Source: Candidatus Melainabacteria bacterium (GTDB taxonomy: Bacteria; Cyanobacteriota; Vampirovibrionia; Gastranaerophilales; Gastranaerophilaceae). Taken from it: a stretch of DNA of 64,000 nt. This document shows positions 61,766 through 64,000 of this stretch, one piece after another. Location of the stretch: positions 55,124-119,123 of the forward strand of contig QHMG01000006.1 in assembly GCA_003258725.1 (NCBI GenBank), written 5' to 3'. A program made the position numbers and the translations under genes. Each line of letters starts with the position of its first letter. Within the stretch, counting starts at the first letter, position 1. The notes below the pieces were generated by a model. That model searched no databases. It saw only the letters and a list, made by a program, of their open reading frames with translations, and had not been told where the DNA came from.

Positions 61766-62821
61766 TTAGTTTACTTCAAAAAGTTCTTTTGACATACATT
61801 TTCTAAAGTTTTCGACGATTGCAACTTCAGCCTCGTCTGTTGCTGTAACTTTGCCATTTACAAGAATAAGCGGTTGTTCTTGTATATTAGGTTCATTAAT
61901 TTTAATTTTATCCTTAATTGATTTATCTTCCCCTTTTTGTTGGTATTCAAGGGTTACAGTGCTTAATACATCGAAGATATATTTTGAATGAGTTGAATAT
62001 TTGCCACTAGAAAGAACTGCGGCTTTTTCTAACTCATCAATTGCGTATTTAGGTTGGTTCAAGTGCTTTAACATCAAACCTAAATTATAATGTGCTTCAT
62101 AGTGCATAGGTGACGCCTCAATAGCCTTACAATAGTATTGTCCAGCTTTTCTGTAATCCCCTAATAGGTGATATGTAAGGGCTAAATTATAATTGATGTC
62201 ATAATCATTTTTAGTTATTTCATGCGCCTTTTCATACGCAACAGCAGCTTGTCCAAGAAGTTCTTTTTTCTCCTTCTTTTTGTTTTGAGGCAAGTAGAAG
62301 GCTTTTTGAGAGTATGCTCTGCCCATATTGTAATATGCGATAGCTTTATTATCAGTTTCACTCTTTTTGTTATCAAAAACAAAAGGAATTGATAATAAGA
62401 AGTGCTTAGAATCAACGATTGATTGATATTCTGCAATAGCAGAATCAAAATCACCTAATTTTTCGGCAGAAATAATACCCAAATTCATTCTTGCAAGTGT
62501 GTAATTTTCTTTTGCTAAAATTGCATTTTGGTATGCTTGTGCAGCTGAATAGTAATCTTCATAAGCAACGTAAATGTTACCTAAGTTTAGCCATGCTTCA
62601 TAGTGTTCCGGAAATAAATTTAAGCCGTTTTGATATGCGTCAACTGCCTCTTGCATATTATTGTTTCTATACGCTTCATCACCGACATGCACATAATACA
62701 TGCCCATAATCTTGTTTACTTGCTTGATACCAAATTCTCTGCCGATAGTTGCACAGTAAATTAAGAATATCGCTAAAACAATAAAAAATATTTTCATTAT
62801 TAAGCTTAACAATTTACCCAT
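61766..62821 (-). CDS. TPR-repeat protein, membrane anchored
   Basis: 351 residues. An N-terminal helix (about 7-25, IMKIFFIVLAIFLIYCAT) anchors about five to seven TPR repeats: YYVHVGDEAYRNNNMQEAVD, YEAWLNLGNIYVAYEDYYSA, DYDINYNLALTYHLLGDYRK and MHYEAHYNLGLMLKHLNQPK. TPRs are protein-binding scaffolds; the partner is unknown. The stop TAA shares its last A with an ATG (TAATG) that opens only a 16-codon frame, while the HDOD gene runs in the same frame as this one, one stop codon later. Confidence 0.88.
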   Translation of the reverse strand: MGKLLSLIMKIFFIVLAIFLIYCATIGREFGIKQVNKIMGMYYVHVGDEAYRNNNMQEAVDAYQNGLNLFPEHYEAWLNLGNIYVAYEDYYSAAQAYQNAILAKENYTLARMNLGIISAEKLGDFDSAIAEYQSIVDSKHFLLSIPFVFDNKKSETDNKAIAYYNMGRAYSQKAFYLPQNKKKEKKELLGQAAVAYEKAHEITKNDYDINYNLALTYHLLGDYRKAGQYYCKAIEASPMHYEAHYNLGLMLKHLNQPKYAIDELEKAAVLSSGKYSTHSKYIFDVLSTVTLEYQQKGEDKSIKDKIKINEPNIQEQPLILVNGKVTATDEAEVAIVENFRKCMSKELFEVN

Positions 62822-62873
62822 ACATATATAATATATCTTAATTGGCTTAGAGCAAGTAAATTTTATTTACAAA

Positions 62874-63464
62874 TTACTTATTTTCAATAAGTTTGTCATA
62901 AATAGCTAATGCTTCTTTTGCTTTTTTAGGATTGTTTAACTTGTTGTAGCAAAACGCTAAATTATAATAAAAATCAGGGTTAATTTCTGATTTTTCAGGT
63001 TTTTCGCTTGCAACGGAAATAGCCTTTACAAAATATTTTCTAGCTTTTTTGTATTCGCCTAATCTTAAATATGCGCAACCTATGTTGTAATATCCATAAA
63101 TAAAATCTGGTTTTAGTTTTACGGCAATCTTGTAGTTATCTAGTGCCATAACTACTCGTTCTTCGTCAAGATAAATGTTTGCCAAATTGTAATAAGGCTT
63201 GTAGAATTTTTTATCCACTAAAATTGCTCGCTTGAACATAAATTGAGCTTCAGAAATTTTGTTCTCGTCTTGCAAAATATTTCCCATCAAAAGCCAATCT
63301 TGAGCAGTTTTGTCAGCCTCTGGAATACTCATAAGTACCTTAGCGGCATTGATGATGTTATTGTCATTATAGAGTGCAACAGCCTGTTGCGATTTAGTCA
63401 TTTCCTCTGCAAACGAAACTGTTCCAAGAAATAATACTGCAATTAATATAAATAACTTTTTCAT
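62874..63464 (-). CDS. secreted or periplasmic TPR-repeat protein
   Basis: 196 residues from ATG 63464. The signal peptide is MKKLFILIAVLFLGTVSFA, cut before EEMTK. Four TPR units follow, for example KPYYNLANIYLDEERVVMAL and FIYGYYNIGCAYLRLGEYKK. A TTG-started extension to 63512 would bury the signal peptide and I reject it. It belongs with the larger TPR gene 52 bases downstream; both may scaffold envelope complexes. Confidence 0.85.
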   Translation of the reverse strand: MKKLFILIAVLFLGTVSFAEEMTKSQQAVALYNDNNIINAAKVLMSIPEADKTAQDWLLMGNILQDENKISEAQFMFKRAILVDKKFYKPYYNLANIYLDEERVVMALDNYKIAVKLKPDFIYGYYNIGCAYLRLGEYKKARKYFVKAISVASEKPEKSEINPDFYYNLAFCYNKLNNPKKAKEALAIYDKLIENK

Positions 63465-63561
63465 AACAAAATTATAAATTAAATAAATAATTCCGTCTAT
63501 TATTGGAAACAAATAAAAACATGTGTAATAGTGTTATTGATGTCTCTTTTACTGATTAATG

Positions 63562-63595
63562 CCCTCGTTTATGGCGATTTGGACGAGGGTTCTTT
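63562..63595 (+). terminator. hairpin with T run, no gene upstream on this strand
   Basis: CCCTCGT (63562-63568) pairs with ACGAGGG (63583-63589) and is followed by TTCTTTTT. On the plus strand nothing codes before it, so it could end a short RNA or an attenuated leader for the gene at 63726. The remainder of the 63465-63725 gap is A+T-rich with a small AAGTT/AACTT hairpin and a weak TTGCGT/TATATG promoter candidate (63643-63670). Confidence 0.45.
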
Positions 63596-63725
63596 TTATG
63601 TAAGTTACAAAACTTAACAAACGGCTGAAATCATGTCAATTATTGCGTTTGGAAATACTTTATATATATGTAAGGTTTAAGGTTTTAGATTTTAATAACG
63701 CAAGTTATTGGAGGTTTCAAAGGTT

Positions 63726-64000
63726 ATGACAGTAAATTTAGGAATGGTAAATCCATATAACAATATGAATTTGATGGATATGCCTTTAATGAATGCATAC
63801 TCTGGCTACGGTGCTGGATATGGTTTAGGAACTTTTGGAATGATAAATCCACAATACCAACAAGCACAAATGCAAAATATGCAACAATGGGATAATTTTG
63901 GTATTGATAGACAAGTACAAATGTATCAAAACCAAAACAATGCTCAATTTAAAATGGCATCTCAAAACCAAAATATACAAAGACAAGTTCAAATATTGAA
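63726..64000 (+). CDS. N/Q/M-rich low-complexity protein, 3' part off the window
   Basis: At least 91 residues, open to the window edge. It begins MTVNLGMVNPYNNMNLMDMP, has a GYGAGYGLGTFG stretch, then repeats of QNQN, MQNMQQ and IQRQVQ. The composition is dominated by Gln, Asn and Met, with no signal peptide. GGAGG lies 11 bases upstream of the ATG. I do not recognise it; such sequence fits a disordered or self-assembling protein, which is inference only. Confidence 0.6.
   Translation, partial: MTVNLGMVNPYNNMNLMDMPLMNAYSGYGAGYGLGTFGMINPQYQQAQMQNMQQWDNFGIDRQVQMYQNQNNAQFKMASQNQNIQRQVQIL

Overview
The window is about two-thirds A+T and comes from a didermic, probably flagellated, anaerobic or fermentative bacterium. 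Outer-membrane lipid genes (lpxK, an MlaE-MlaF-MlaD type transporter), flagellar FliO-like and FliD proteins, a VKOR-DsbA fusion, a plant/alphaproteobacterial-type glutamate-cysteine ligase, the two-subunit glycine decarboxylase and the [FeFe]-hydrogenase maturase HydF occur together. My best guess is a gut non-photosynthetic cyanobacterial relative (Melainabacteria/Vampirovibrionia, order Gastranaerophilales). That is inferred from gene content, not from a marker-gene comparison.

Layout. 1-2.4 kb (minus): nitrilase fragment, DUF374 acyltransferase, membrane histidine kinase. 2.5-8.6 kb (plus): FliO-like protein, NeuB-like synthase with KdsC-like phosphatase, aspartate kinase, VKOR-DsbA, QueH, a small Cys-rich protein and a secreted unknown. 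8.7-17.7 kb (plus): S10/spc ribosomal protein cluster from rpsJ to rplR. It has a consensus promoter, is split by a terminator and new promoter after rpsN, has unusually long structured spacers, and stops after L18. 17.7-20.5 kb (minus): gcvT-gcvH-gcvPA. 20.6-24.9 kb (plus): pilT, recO, a repeat-rich spacer and a GAF-GGDEF-HD-GYP protein. 25-33 kb: fliD, then on minus aroC-aroK-aroB, a small secreted protein, ftsZ and pepA. 33.2-37.2 kb (plus): rny, ymdB-like, PHP phosphoesterase, pseudopilin. 37.2-43.2 kb (minus): mlaE-mlaF-mlaD-lpxK-nth, and gshA. 43.3-48.8 kb: rsmA-ispE (plus), then PCC-domain protein, pyrG, gatC, hydF (minus) and tRNA-Ile(GAT). 48.8-55 kb: accessory envelope-polysaccharide region with a GT2 gene broken by one stop codon, an intact GT2, a small ORF, a putative lipoprotein, a polytopic membrane protein and a UbiA-family phosphoribosyl/prenyl transferase. 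55-63.5 kb (minus): histidine kinase and response regulator, methyltransferase, tsaB, tsaE, diguanylate cyclase, an HDOD protein with a degenerate serine-recombinase-like N-terminus, and two TPR proteins. The right edge holds the start of an N/Q/M-rich protein.

Most is housekeeping (translation, shikimate pathway, cell division, tRNA modification, outer-membrane lipid traffic) mixed with c-di-GMP and two-component signalling and surface functions. The least ordinary items are the recombinase-like/HDOD fusion, the recurrent element in the ribosomal protein spacers, the decaying glycosyltransferase locus with a nearby start-stop remnant, and the putative polyprenyl-phosphate pentose module. No CRISPR array, prophage, insertion sequence or rRNA gene was seen.
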